Below, piece after piece: positions 26,564 to 35,465 of a DNA stretch of 64,000 nt. Source of the stretch: Catenulispora sp. EB89. Its GTDB lineage: Bacteria > Actinomycetota > Actinomycetes > Streptomycetales > Catenulisporaceae. The notes below the pieces were generated by a model, which was not told the origin of the DNA, searched no databases, and saw only the letters and a list, made by a program, of their open reading frames with translations. A program made the position numbers and the translations under genes. The stretch is taken from contig NZ_JBGCCU010000015.1 of NCBI RefSeq assembly GCF_041261445.1, positions 220,009 through 284,008 of the forward strand, written 5' to 3'. Within the stretch, counting starts at the first letter, position 1; each line of letters starts with the position of its first letter.

Positions 26564-27184
26564 ATGGCCAACACGAACAACCTTCCGCTGCACCAGGTAC
26601 GCGCGGACTACGACCGCGACACGATCGTCGTGTACCAGGCGTACCGTGCGGAGATCGCCGAGCCGGCGGTGCGTGCGCAGCGCTTCGTCGAGCCGTTCTC
26701 GCTGAACCGGATGACGTGGATCAAGCCCTCGTTCCTGTGGATGATGGGCCGCAGCAACTGGGCCCGCAAGCCGGGGCAGGAACACGTGCTGGCGGTCCGG
26801 ATCACGCGGGAGGGCTGGGAGACCGCGCTGTCGCAGGCGGTGCTGACCGGTTACGAGCGCGGCGTGTACGCCGACCGCGCGGACTGGGAGCGCCAGATGA
26901 AGAGCGCGACGGTGCACGTCCAGTGGGACCCGGAGCGGACGCTGGCCGGTGCCGTGCTGGACGCGCGGGCGATCCAGGTCGGGCTGAGCCGGCACGTCAT
27001 CGCGGACTACGTGAACGCCTGGACCACCGAGATCCGGGACGTCACGCCGACCGTGCGCAAGATGGCCGACCTGCTCAAAGAGGGCCGTAAGGACCGCGCC
27101 GCGCAGCATCTGCCGAGGGAGCGGCCCTACGAGCTGCCGCCGCACATCGCGCGGCGGCTGTACCGTCCGGGCGCCGAGAACTAA
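26564..27184 (+). CDS. DUF4291 family protein
   Basis: 206 residues. HQVRADYDRDTIVVYQAY at the start, then MTWIKPSFLWMMGRSNW and a C-terminal RHVIADYV segment, the conserved pattern of DUF4291. No enzymatic activity is known to me. The ATG at 26564 has GGGGGAG nearby and is preferred to the GTG at 26522, which lacks one. Follows the DUF1707 gene by 73 bases, probably as a separate transcript. Confidence 0.8.
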   Translation: MANTNNLPLHQVRADYDRDTIVVYQAYRAEIAEPAVRAQRFVEPFSLNRMTWIKPSFLWMMGRSNWARKPGQEHVLAVRITREGWETALSQAVLTGYERGVYADRADWERQMKSATVHVQWDPERTLAGAVLDARAIQVGLSRHVIADYVNAWTTEIRDVTPTVRKMADLLKEGRKDRAAQHLPRERPYELPPHIARRLYRPGAEN

Positions 27185-27226
27185 CGGACTGGCCGCGACG
27201 CCCGGACACCGGTGGTCGGCCTACCG

Positions 27227-27661
27227 TCAGGCGGCCGGCTCCAGCACCACGACCGGGATCTTGCGCGTGGTGCCCTTCTCGTACTCCGCGAACTGCGGGG
27301 CGCGGGCGACCATCTGGGCGAAGTAGCGGTCGCGCTCGGCGTCGTCGGCGACCCGCGCGGACAGCTCGAGGGTGGCCACCGCGTCGTCGCCGGGCACCTC
27401 CAGGCGCACCTCGGGGTGGGCCTGGACGTTGTGGAACCACGCCGGGTGGTTGTCCTTGCCGGCATTGGAGGCCACGATCACCCAGGCGCCGCCGTCCGCG
27501 GCGATCCCGGCGAGCGGGGAGACGTAGGAGGCGCCGGACTTGGCGCCGGTGTGGTGCAGGATGACCAGGCCCTTGCCGCCGAACTGGGCGACGCTGCCGG
27601 CGTTGGCGCGGAACTCTTCGATGATTTGCTCGTTCCAGGAACGAGCCTCTTCGTTGCTCAT
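27227..27661 (-). CDS. Deazaflavin (F420)-dependent nitroreductase-family protein
   Basis: 144 residues of the split-barrel DDN family: LVILHHTGAKSGASYVSPL (N-terminal F420-contact strand), WVIVASNAGKDNHPAWFHN and a C-terminal RKIPVVVLEP strand. Members use reduced F420 to act on quinones and nitroaromatics. Only the family can be called. It converges on the DUF4291 gene and is divergent from gluconokinase. Confidence 0.85.
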   Translation of the reverse strand: MSNEEARSWNEQIIEEFRANAGSVAQFGGKGLVILHHTGAKSGASYVSPLAGIAADGGAWVIVASNAGKDNHPAWFHNVQAHPEVRLEVPGDDAVATLELSARVADDAERDRYFAQMVARAPQFAEYEKGTTRKIPVVVLEPAA

Positions 27662-27780
27662 ATCCGCGCCCAGCTTCCCGTCGAAGGGGTTTTATTCCCG
27701 GCTGCTCAGCAGGCTCACCCAGATGGCCCGTCCGGACCCGCCGGCGAGCACCGCGACCTCCCCGATGTCAGGCTGAAGGC

Positions 27781-28395
27781 ATGGTGCGACCGACCCCTCC
27801 CCCGCCCCCGGGAGCCGCCGGAACTGCCGGAACCGCCGGGGCCGCCGGGGCCACGCCGCCGGTGGTGGTGGTCACCGGCGTCTCCGGCAGCGGCAAGTCG
27901 ACCGTCGGGGCCGCCCTGGCCGGCCGCCTGGGCTGGGACTGGGCCGACGGCGACGCCTTCCACCCGGGCAGCAACATCGCCAAGATGGCGGCCCACGAAC
28001 CGCTCACCGACGCCGACCGCATCCCCTGGCTCGACGAGATCGGCCGCTGGATCGACAAGGCGGCGGCCGCCGACCGCCCCGCCGTCATCGCCTGCTCGGC
28101 CCTCAAGCGCTCCTACCGCGACCGCCTGCGCGCCGGGAGGCCGCAGGTCCGGATGGTGTACCTGGTCGTCGACCTCAAGACCCTGCACCAACGGCTGACC
28201 GACCGCCGCGGCCACATGTTCCACGCCGACATGCTGGGGAGCCAGCTGAGCGCGCTGGAGCCGCCGACGGCGGACGAGAACGTGCTGATGGTGCAGTCCG
28301 CGGGCACTCCCGACCAGACCGTGGACCGCATCATCGCCGGGGAGCGCCTGGAGGCCTATGTGCCGGCCGAGCCGGGGCGGCAGGCACCGGAATAG
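27781..28395 (+). CDS. gntK: Gluconokinase
   Basis: 204 residues. An Ala/Gly/Pro-rich N-terminus of about 26 residues precedes VVVVTGVSGSGKST (Walker A 33-41). WADGDAFHPGSNIAKM is the gluconate-site signature of GntK, and CSALKRSYRDRLR and RRGHMFHADML complete the LID and substrate region. It phosphorylates gluconate to 6-phosphogluconate for the pentose phosphate pathway. The usual length is 165-180, with the excess in the N-terminal tail. CAGGCT plus six bases lies before the ATG. No gnt permease or regulator is adjacent. Confidence 0.9.
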   Translation: MVRPTPPPPPGAAGTAGTAGAAGATPPVVVVTGVSGSGKSTVGAALAGRLGWDWADGDAFHPGSNIAKMAAHEPLTDADRIPWLDEIGRWIDKAAAADRPAVIACSALKRSYRDRLRAGRPQVRMVYLVVDLKTLHQRLTDRRGHMFHADMLGSQLSALEPPTADENVLMVQSAGTPDQTVDRIIAGERLEAYVPAEPGRQAPE

Positions 28396-28399
28396 CGGG

Positions 28400-29158
28400 T
28401 CACCCCACCGTCGCGGCCACCCCATAGTGGTCCGACAGGAACCGCTCCCGGCCGTCGGCCATCAGCACCTTCTCCCGCAGCACCACCTCGGCCCCGGCCG
28501 CCAGCCCCGGCGTCACCAGCACCTGGTCCAGCGCCGCGCCGTCCCACCCCGGCACCGGGCGGTAGGTGGTGGCGGCGTCGCCGTCGAAGGCGTCGCGCAG
28601 GCCCGAGGCCGCCTCGAAGCCCTCGAAGAGCCAGGAGTCGCGGGGGACGTTGAAGTCGCCGACCGCGATCACCGGTTCGCCGGAGTCGATGCGGCGGACC
28701 ACCTTCGCCAGGCGCGCCAGTTCCGTCTGCTGCACGCGGGTGAACGGCGCCGCCTTCGACCAGTCCGCCGCGCGGTTCGCCGACAGGTGGGTGTTGGCGA
28801 CGGTGAAGAACTCGCCGTCGACGTTGAAGCGGGTCAGCAGGACGCCCTTGCGCATCACCAGCTCGCGGCGCCACTTCGCGCGGGCGGCCAGGACCTGGTA
28901 GCGGTGGCCGACCAGCGGGATGCGGGACAGCGTCAGCAGGCCGCCGGCCACGATAGGCAGGCGGGGGCCGTGCGCCGCGTAGGGGAACGCCGCCCTGGTC
29001 AGCGAGCGGAGCAGGGCGAAGTTCGGCGGGATGAGCAGCTCCTGCAGGCAGACCACGTCGTAGTCGGAGTCCGCCAACACCTCGGCCAGCGCGCGCAGGC
29101 GCACCCTGGGCTCGTCCTTGTAGAGCGTGTTGAACGACAGCACCCGGACCTTCGGCAC
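28400..29158 (-). CDS. Endonuclease/exonuclease/phosphatase family enzyme
   Basis: 252 residues: VRVLSFNTLYKDEPR (first strand with metal-binding Asn), CLQELL (Glu), ANTHLSANRA, VIAVGDFNVPRDS (Asp/Asn pair) and LSDHYGVAATV at the end (Asp-His). All catalytic residues of the fold are present, so it should be active; the substrate may be DNA, a phospholipid or an inositol phosphate. The GTG at 29158 follows the permease stop by one base and has AGGAGGGC within that gene, so it is the last gene of a coupled four-gene operon. Confidence 0.85.
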   Translation of the reverse strand: MPKVRVLSFNTLYKDEPRVRLRALAEVLADSDYDVVCLQELLIPPNFALLRSLTRAAFPYAAHGPRLPIVAGGLLTLSRIPLVGHRYQVLAARAKWRRELVMRKGVLLTRFNVDGEFFTVANTHLSANRAADWSKAAPFTRVQQTELARLAKVVRRIDSGEPVIAVGDFNVPRDSWLFEGFEAASGLRDAFDGDAATTYRPVPGWDGAALDQVLVTPGLAAGAEVVLREKVLMADGRERFLSDHYGVAATVG

Positions 29159-29159
29159 G

Positions 29160-30308
29160 CTACGCCCTCCTCCCCGCGGTCCAGGCGACCCGCATCGGGA
29201 CCTTGGACCCGAACCGCAACACAGAGTTCTCATACACCCGGGCGCCGGCCGCGACGATGCCGACCGTCACCACGGCCATCAACCCGATCGCCACCACCGG
29301 CTCCCACCACGACGCGTCCCCGCCGGCGATCCGCACCGGCTGGATCAGCACCGAGAACGGCGGGATCAGCGACAGCACCCGCACCCAGACCGCGTCCGGA
29401 TTGCTCAGCGCCGCGAACGCCGCGAAGTACGGCACCATCAGCACCAGGTTCAGCGGCTGCACCGCGGTCTGCATCTCCTCCTGGCGCGACACCCGCGCGG
29501 CCACCGCGGCGTAGGCCGAGGCATAGAAGATGTAGCCGAGCACGAACCAGACCGCCACGATGCCCACGGTCTGCCAGATCTGCCCGGTCATGTGCAGCGC
29601 CCCGGTCGCCGCCCCGGCGCCGATCCCGACCGCGGCGGTGGCCGCCAGCTGCAGCAGCCCCAGCGCCCCGATCCCGATGATCTTCCCGGTCAGCAGCACC
29701 CGCGCCGACGTGCTGGACAGCAGCACCTCGATGACCCGGCTCGCCTTCTCCTCCACCACACCGGTGGCGACCCACATGCAGTACGCGATCATCTGGCTGA
29801 ACAGCATGATCTCGGCGACCAGCGCGACCGTCTTGCGCTGCCCGGCGTCGGGATCCTTGGGCGCCAACTTGACCGTGGTCTGCCCCTGTAGCTGGTCCAC
29901 GTCCGGAATCTGCGCGGCCAGGTTCGCCCCGGCCAGCACCGGCGCCAACTTGGGGTCGACCGAGTCCTGCACGTAGATCTGCCCGCCGTCCACGAGCGCG
30001 TTCATCTTGCCGCTCTTGACCATCTCCTGCGCCACCGCGGAATCGGTGACCACGCTGGAGGTCAGGTTGATCTTGTAGGCCGGCGCCTGCCGCTCGGCGT
30101 ACTGCTGCTCGACGGCGGCCCGCGGCCCGGCGAAGCCGACGGTGAACGACGGCGTCTTGTCCCGCCCCGAGACCAGCGCCGAGATCACCACCGCGACCAG
30201 CACGATCAGCAGCGAGATCGCCACCGCGATCGCGAACCCGCGGTCCCGCCCGCGCTCGACGAACTCGCGGCGCATGACGAGCCGGACGGCCTGACGGTTC
30301 CGGTTCAC
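29160..30308 (-). CDS. ABC-2 type permease (NatB-like)
   Basis: 382 residues. A first membrane helix (about 25-46), a large external loop of about 130 residues, then five helices in the C-terminal half. This is the topology of sodium or drug exporters of the NatB/YhaP type. GTG overlaps the ATPase stop (GTGA). Together with that ATPase it forms an exporter; the substrate is unknown. Confidence 0.88.
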   Translation of the reverse strand: MNRNRQAVRLVMRREFVERGRDRGFAIAVAISLLIVLVAVVISALVSGRDKTPSFTVGFAGPRAAVEQQYAERQAPAYKINLTSSVVTDSAVAQEMVKSGKMNALVDGGQIYVQDSVDPKLAPVLAGANLAAQIPDVDQLQGQTTVKLAPKDPDAGQRKTVALVAEIMLFSQMIAYCMWVATGVVEEKASRVIEVLLSSTSARVLLTGKIIGIGALGLLQLAATAAVGIGAGAATGALHMTGQIWQTVGIVAVWFVLGYIFYASAYAAVAARVSRQEEMQTAVQPLNLVLMVPYFAAFAALSNPDAVWVRVLSLIPPFSVLIQPVRIAGGDASWWEPVVAIGLMAVVTVGIVAAGARVYENSVLRFGSKVPMRVAWTAGRRA

Positions 30309-31660
30309 GCGCGCGCTCCTTGCTGGTCGGCGCTGTCGCCGGAATCGGTGTGTTCGCCGCGGTCGCTGCTGCCGCTGCCGCTGCCGCTGCCACCGTCGCC
30401 GGAGCTGCCGCCGCCGGTCCTGCCGGTGCTACCGCTACCGCTGCCGCCGTTGCCGTTGCCGTTGCTAGCGCTGCTGCCGCTGCCGCTGGTGCCGGTGCTG
30501 CCAGTGCTGACGCTGCCGGTGCTGCCGCTGCCACGGTCGCCGTGGCTGCCGCCGCCGCTGTCGCTGCCACGGTCGCTTCGGCTGCCACCGTCGCCGGAGC
30601 CGCCCTGACCGGCACGTGCCGCACGCGCGGCGCGCCAGACCCGCCCCGCAAGTCCGGCAGGCACGCGACCGCCCCCGGTGCCGCCGCCGGGACCACCGGA
30701 ACCGCCACTGTCGGCCCCGCCACCGGCCCCGCCACCCGCGCCGGCGCCCTCGCCGTCGTCCTCACCATCGCCGTTGTGCTCCGCGACAGCCTCCCGGAAC
30801 AGGTCCGCCAGGCTCGGCCGCAGCGGCGTGAACTCCCGCACCGGGCCCGCGGCCCGGGCGGCGTCCAGGATCGCCTGGTCGTCGGCCTCGCCGGTGAGGA
30901 TCAGTATCGTCGTCGCCCCGTACTCGGCCGACTCCACGCCGACCAGGCCTTCGGCCCAGCCGGCGGCGGCGTCGACCCCGACCCGCAGCGCCCGCTCGGC
31001 GCGGGAGGCCCGCAGCTCGTCCACGGTCCCGGTGGCGACCATCCGGCCCCGGTAGATGATCCCGATCGAGTCGCACAGGCGCTCGACCAGCTCCAGCTGG
31101 TGGCTGGAGAACACCACCGGCACGCCTTCGGCGGCGCGCTCGCGCAGCACCTCGGCGAGGTTGTCGACGCCGACCGGGTCCAGTCCGGAGAACGGCTCGT
31201 CCAGCACCAGCACCGCCGGGTGGTGCACCAGCGCCGCGGCCAGCTGCACCCGCTGCTGGTTGCCCAGCGACAGCGCCTCGACCCGGTCCTCGGCCCGCTC
31301 GGCGACCGACAGCCGCTCCATCCAGTAGGCGGTGGCCTTGGCGGCGTCGCCGCGGCTCATGCCGTGCAGCTCGGCGAGGTAGCGCAGCTGGTCGCCGACG
31401 CGCATCTTCGGGTAGAGGCCGCGCTCCTCGGGCATGTAGCCGAACGTGCGCCGGGTCGCGGTGTCGACCGATCTGCCCTGGAACCGCACGCTTCCGGCGT
31501 CCGGTTCGAGCACGCCGAGCGTGATCCGCATCGTCGTGGTCTTGCCCGCGCCGTTCGTGCCGACGAAGCCGTACAGCTCCCCCGGACGCACGGAGAACGT
31601 CACGCCGTCCAACGCGACGCGGTCGCCGTAGCGTTTGCGCAGCCCCTCGAGCTCCAGCAT
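30305..31660 (-). CDS. ABC transporter ATP-binding protein with long Gly/Ser-rich tail
   Basis: 451 residues. The first about 300 are an ordinary exporter ATPase: GTNGAGKTT, a signature region LSLGNQQRVQLAAAL, LVLDEPFSGLDP and SSHQLE, followed by a C-terminal subdomain. From about residue 315 the protein is a Gly/Ser/Asp/Arg low-complexity tail of roughly 135 residues. The tail is in frame with the downstream permease overlap, so it is real coding sequence, but its function is unknown. Start ATG has GGGAGG seven bases upstream, and its A is the last base of the preceding TGA stop (TGATG). Confidence 0.88.
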   Translation of the reverse strand: MLELEGLRKRYGDRVALDGVTFSVRPGELYGFVGTNGAGKTTTMRITLGVLEPDAGSVRFQGRSVDTATRRTFGYMPEERGLYPKMRVGDQLRYLAELHGMSRGDAAKATAYWMERLSVAERAEDRVEALSLGNQQRVQLAAALVHHPAVLVLDEPFSGLDPVGVDNLAEVLRERAAEGVPVVFSSHQLELVERLCDSIGIIYRGRMVATGTVDELRASRAERALRVGVDAAAGWAEGLVGVESAEYGATTILILTGEADDQAILDAARAAGPVREFTPLRPSLADLFREAVAEHNGDGEDDGEGAGAGGGAGGGADSGGSGGPGGGTGGGRVPAGLAGRVWRAARAARAGQGGSGDGGSRSDRGSDSGGGSHGDRGSGSTGSVSTGSTGTSGSGSSASNGNGNGGSGSGSTGRTGGGSSGDGGSGSGSGSSDRGEHTDSGDSADQQGARA

Positions 31661-32973
31661 CAAACCTCCCGTTTTGCCTGGCCCGATCCTAGCCACGGCA
31701 ACGGCGCATCAAGCACATGGTCCTGCCGCAGCTCGGCCGCTGCGGCGTTGACCGCCGCCTTCCGGTCCCGGAAAGGCTTCTCCCGCACCGCCACCGCCAA
31801 CGGCGCGGCCGACCCCTCCGCCATCGACGCCCGGATCGCCTTCGGCAACCGGTCCAGCGATCCGACCCGCGCCAGTTCCAGACTCCAGACGACTTCGGGC
31901 CCTGACACCCGCGCCAGCAGTTCCAGCGCCACCCGGCGGGTTTCCGGCCGCAGATCGTCCCCCGCGAGCCTTATCAGGGTATGGATCAACGCCGCGTCGT
32001 CGTCGGTGGCGCCGTCACAGGCGAAGGCCAGCATGTCCAGGAACTGCTTCTGGCCATGTTCCAGAAGGGATCCGAGCGCTGTACGAACAGACTCGGTGCG
32101 CTTGTGCGGCACGCGGTAGGCCTGCCATCGCACCGCGCCCCCAGCGAAGTCGTGCCGACGGATCGCGTCGACGATTCCCGGCTCGACGACGTCCGGCTCC
32201 CGGCCGAGCAACACGGCCAGGACGCTGTCCGGCGCGAACGCGTTGCCCGCCAGATTCGCCCGCGCCCGAGCGCTGCCGTCTTCGCTCAAGGTGTGCTCGA
32301 CCAACACCCGCGACAGCGGCATGAAGCCGGGCATCAGTTCCGCGGTGGAGCCGCGCCGGAGCGCGGTCACATCGGTGCCGGCGACGAGGAACCGGCGTGC
32401 GCCCTCCGCCGGGGCCAACGCCAGCAGGATGTTCGCCGGTCGCCACAGATGACCGGTCCACAGCCCGCTGCCGAACGGCAACACGGTCCGGCAGTCCTCG
32501 GCCCCGCTGTCGTCGCGTCCGGCCAGCAGCGAGGCCAGCGAACCGCCCCAGAAGCCGACCACGTCGATCAGGAACGCCCACCGCGCGGGATGCCGATCCG
32601 CCACCGAGCGGATCACCGCCGCCGCCACCGCCCCGTTCCCGGCCACCTCCCGCTCGGAGAGCACCGACACCGCGACCGCCGCCGGCCGGACCTCGTAGAG
32701 CAGGTCGTGGTTGCTGATGGAGCCGGCCAGCAGGCCGTCGATCGTCAGTTCTCGAAGATACGACAGCGCGCCGGCGCGGGCCGGATGGTCGTTGAAGTGC
32801 CGCACACCGCGCCAGTAGTCCCCCATCGTCGGCCGGTCCATGATCGGCGGCGGAGCAGGCGGAGGGGGCGCCGGATGGCCCAGCTCGACAAGGCATTCGC
32901 GCCAGGCGCCGGACTCGTCGTAGTCGGGCTCGAAGTCGTCGATGACGCCGCCGCACCACAGGTCACCGCTCAC
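31660..32973 (-). CDS. Uncharacterised 437-residue protein heading an ABC operon
   Basis: Not recognised. It has no signal peptide or membrane helix. An acidic start with a PAPPPPAPPP stretch (about 34-43) is followed by an alpha-helix-rich body; helical segments such as TRRVALELLARV, AVNAAAAELRQ and SVRTALGSLLEHG could be repeat-like (HEAT or similar), but no clean period is visible. It begins with GTG after GAGAGGAGG, and its stop overlaps the start of the ABC ATPase, so it is translated with a transporter and a phosphodiesterase-like enzyme. It may be a regulatory or cargo protein of that system. Confidence 0.7.
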   Translation of the reverse strand: MSGDLWCGGVIDDFEPDYDESGAWRECLVELGHPAPPPPAPPPIMDRPTMGDYWRGVRHFNDHPARAGALSYLRELTIDGLLAGSISNHDLLYEVRPAAVAVSVLSEREVAGNGAVAAAVIRSVADRHPARWAFLIDVVGFWGGSLASLLAGRDDSGAEDCRTVLPFGSGLWTGHLWRPANILLALAPAEGARRFLVAGTDVTALRRGSTAELMPGFMPLSRVLVEHTLSEDGSARARANLAGNAFAPDSVLAVLLGREPDVVEPGIVDAIRRHDFAGGAVRWQAYRVPHKRTESVRTALGSLLEHGQKQFLDMLAFACDGATDDDAALIHTLIRLAGDDLRPETRRVALELLARVSGPEVVWSLELARVGSLDRLPKAIRASMAEGSAAPLAVAVREKPFRDRKAAVNAAAAELRQDHVLDAPLPWLGSGQAKREV

Positions 32974-33033
32974 CTGGCCTCCTCTCCCGCAAAGGGCTGC
33001 GCGTCCACCATAGGCGGTCAGACCGTCCGTGAA

Positions 33034-34056
33034 TCAGGCCCCGGGCTTGCGGAACGCCCGCCGGTAGTCGCTCGGCGCGACCCCCACGACCTCCGTGAAG
33101 TGGTGCCGCAGGTTGGCCGCGCCGCCGAGCCCGGCCGCCGAGGCCACGCGCTCCACCGGCAGATCGGTGGTCTCCAGCAGCCGGCGCGCGTGCAGAACCC
33201 GTTGCTCGGTCAGCCATTTACCCGGCGTGGTGCCGACGGCGCTGTGGAAGCGGCGAACCAGAGTCCGCTCCGCGACGTTCGCTTGCCGCGCCAGATCCGC
33301 GACGGTCAGCGTCTCCGACAGGTGCGTCCGCATCCAGTCCAGCAACGGACTCAGGCTGTCGCGCCGGTCCGGCGGCGCGGGCGTCTCGACGTACTGCGCC
33401 TGCCCGCCGCTGCGGTGCGTCGGCGCCACCATGCGCCGGGCCAGCGTGTTGGCGATGTCCGCGCCGTGGTCGGCGGCGACCATCGCCAGGCACAGGTCGA
33501 TGCCGGCGGTAGTGCCCGCGCTGGTGAGCACGTCTCCGTGGTCGATGTAGAGCACGGACGGATCGAAGTCCACCGCCGGGAAGCGGGACCGGAACTGTTG
33601 GCCGTACAACCAGTGTGTGGTGGCGCGGCGGCCGTCCAGCAGCCCGGCGGCGGCCAGCACGAACGCCCCGGTGCACAGGGACGCCACGCGCGCACCGTTG
33701 GCGTGCGCCTCCCGCACGGCCGCGACGAGGTCCGCCGGCAGCTCCTCGGCGACGTCCCGCACCGCCGGCACGATCACCGTGTCGGCCTCGGCGAGCAGGG
33801 CATAGGTATCGCCGCTGTGTGCGGTGAAGCCGCCGCCAGCAGGCACGGGCCCTGATTCGGGGTTGCAGACCCGGACGTCGTAGCCCAGCTCCGGCATGCC
33901 CGGCCGGACCCGCCCGAAGATCTCGACCGGGATCGCGATCTCGAAGATCGGCGCGCCTTCGGCGACGGCCACGGCGACCATGTGCCTGGCGCGACCCTTG
34001 GTGAGGCCCTTGCCGCGGCCCTTGGTGACCTGCGAGGCGACGCTGTTCCTACCCAT
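33034..34056 (-). CDS. GlxA-type transcriptional regulator (DJ-1/PfpI plus AraC HTH)
   Basis: 340 residues. An amidase-like DJ-1/PfpI domain (about 27-200) keeps SLCTGAFVLAAAGLLDGR with its Cys. Two AraC helix-turn-helix motifs follow (LTVADLARQANVAERTLVRRF, broken here as LTVADLARQANVAE then RTLVRRFHSAVG; and VERVASAAGLGGAANLRHHF). Such proteins are activators. The ATG has TAAGAT six bases upstream (leaderless), supporting this start over an inner ATG at 33981. It is divergent from an MFS exporter gene, its likely target. Confidence 0.88.
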   Translation of the reverse strand: MGRNSVASQVTKGRGKGLTKGRARHMVAVAVAEGAPIFEIAIPVEIFGRVRPGMPELGYDVRVCNPESGPVPAGGGFTAHSGDTYALLAEADTVIVPAVRDVAEELPADLVAAVREAHANGARVASLCTGAFVLAAAGLLDGRRATTHWLYGQQFRSRFPAVDFDPSVLYIDHGDVLTSAGTTAGIDLCLAMVAADHGADIANTLARRMVAPTHRSGGQAQYVETPAPPDRRDSLSPLLDWMRTHLSETLTVADLARQANVAERTLVRRFHSAVGTTPGKWLTEQRVLHARRLLETTDLPVERVASAAGLGGAANLRHHFTEVVGVAPSDYRRAFRKPGA

Positions 34057-34062
34057 GGCAGC

Positions 34063-34068
34063 ATCTTA
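34063..34068 (-). promoter_or_regulatory. Candidate -10 hexamer (TAAGAT) of the GlxA-type gene
   Basis: Read on the minus strand, TAAGAT is six bases upstream of the ATG at 34056, with no ribosome binding site, indicating a leaderless transcript. Confidence 0.5.
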
Positions 34069-34127
34069 GCGCTACATGTCATTCCTGCCACTGGGCGACC
34101 CGCCGAGGGCAAGAGATCATCGGACCT

Positions 34128-35396
34128 ATGAGCCTTACTGACGTGAAGAATGCCGCGCTGGAGACGCCGTCGCGGTCGCGCAAGGAGACCTGGGCCCGCG
34201 CCGCGCTCGCGCTGACCGCGGTCGGCTGGGGCGCGAACCAGTTCGCGCCGATGGTTCTACTGTACCGGGAGAAGCTGGGCGTCTCGGCGTCGGCCGGGGA
34301 GGCGATCTTCGGGCTGTACGCGGCCGGTCTCGTGCCGGGCCTGCTGGTCGCCGGCCCGCTGTCGGACCGGGTCGGCCGGCGTCCGGTCGTGGCGTTCGCG
34401 GTGCTGCTGTCGATGCTTTCCGGCACGGTGCTGATGCTCGGCTCCCACGGCCTGGCCTGGCTGTCCGTCGGCCGCGTGCTGATGGGCATCGCGAGCGGCG
34501 CGGCGTTCAGCGCGGGCAGCGCGTGGGTGAAGGAGCTGTCGGCGGCCAACCCGGTGGCCGGCGCCGGGGCCGGGGCCCGGCGCACGTCGATCGCGATGAC
34601 GGTCGGATTCGGCCTGGGACCGCTGATCGCCGGCGTGCTGGTGCAGTGGGGCCCGGCAGCGTACGAGACCCCTTATATTCCACAGCTGATTCTGGCCGCC
34701 GTGGCTCTGGCGCTGCTGTCCCGTACCCCGGAAACGGTGCAGCGCAAGCGATCCGGCGTCCTCGGCGGCGGCCTGCTCCGCCTGCGCGGCTTCTCCGACC
34801 GGCGCTTCGTCGGCGTGCTGCTGCCGATGGCGCCGTGGGTGTTCGGCGCCGCGACGATCGCCATGGTCTACCTCCCGGGCCTGGCGGCGGGGCACGTCAA
34901 GAGCGTCTCGCTGATCTACGCCGGCGCGGTCGCGATGGTGACCGCGATGTCGGGCGTCGTGATCCAGCCGGTCGCCCGCCGGATCGCGGCGTCCCCGGCC
35001 GGACAGAACCGGGCCCGGCCCCGCCTGCTGACCGTGGGCCTGGCCCTGGTCACCGGCGGCACGCTCGCCGACGCCGGGGTGGCCGCCCTGAACGGCATCG
35101 GCGCCTGGCAGGCGGTCCTGACGCTGGCGGCGGCAGTGATCATGGGCTTCGGCTACGGCGTCCTGCTCGTCTTCGGCCTCGCCGAGGTCCAGCGGCTGGC
35201 GCCGCCCGAGGACCTGGCCGGGATGACCGCGGTGTTCCAGGCCTTCACCTACGTCGGCTTCGCGGCGCCGTATCTGTTGTCCGCGCTGAAGAGCGTCGCC
35301 TCCCCGGCCACACTGCTGCTCGCGGTCGCCGCGCTCGGCGTGCTGACGCTGGTCGTGACGCTGCGGAATGCGCGGGCGACCGCCGCGCAGGAGTAG
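34128..35396 (+). CDS. MFS transporter
   Basis: 422 residues with about 12 hydrophobic segments. The loop 2-3 motif GPLSDRVGRRPVV is the MFS signature. The first half has GWGANQFAPMVLLYREKLG, as in drug or metabolite exporters of the DHA1 type. Substrate unknown. It is divergent from a GlxA-type regulator with a 71-base shared region. Confidence 0.88.
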   Translation: MSLTDVKNAALETPSRSRKETWARAALALTAVGWGANQFAPMVLLYREKLGVSASAGEAIFGLYAAGLVPGLLVAGPLSDRVGRRPVVAFAVLLSMLSGTVLMLGSHGLAWLSVGRVLMGIASGAAFSAGSAWVKELSAANPVAGAGAGARRTSIAMTVGFGLGPLIAGVLVQWGPAAYETPYIPQLILAAVALALLSRTPETVQRKRSGVLGGGLLRLRGFSDRRFVGVLLPMAPWVFGAATIAMVYLPGLAAGHVKSVSLIYAGAVAMVTAMSGVVIQPVARRIAASPAGQNRARPRLLTVGLALVTGGTLADAGVAALNGIGAWQAVLTLAAAVIMGFGYGVLLVFGLAEVQRLAPPEDLAGMTAVFQAFTYVGFAAPYLLSALKSVASPATLLLAVAALGVLTLVVTLRNARATAAQE

Positions 35397-35403
35397 TCAC
35401 CAC

Positions 35404-35447
35404 TTGCAGAAGTTATTTGCAGAACTGTTTGCAAAGAGTCTCTGCAA
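35404..35447 (+). promoter_or_regulatory. Four iterated TTGCAR hexamers over the serine hydrolase promoter
   Basis: TTGCAG at 35404 and 35417, TTGCAA at 35429 and CTGCAA at 35442, spaced 12-13 bases, just over one helical turn. The third can act as a -35, with TACCGT at 35453-35458 as -10, giving a start near the ATG at 35466. The last two hexamers also form an imperfect palindrome. An operator is likely. Confidence 0.55.
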
Positions 35448-35465
35448 TCCCCTACCGTGGTCCGC

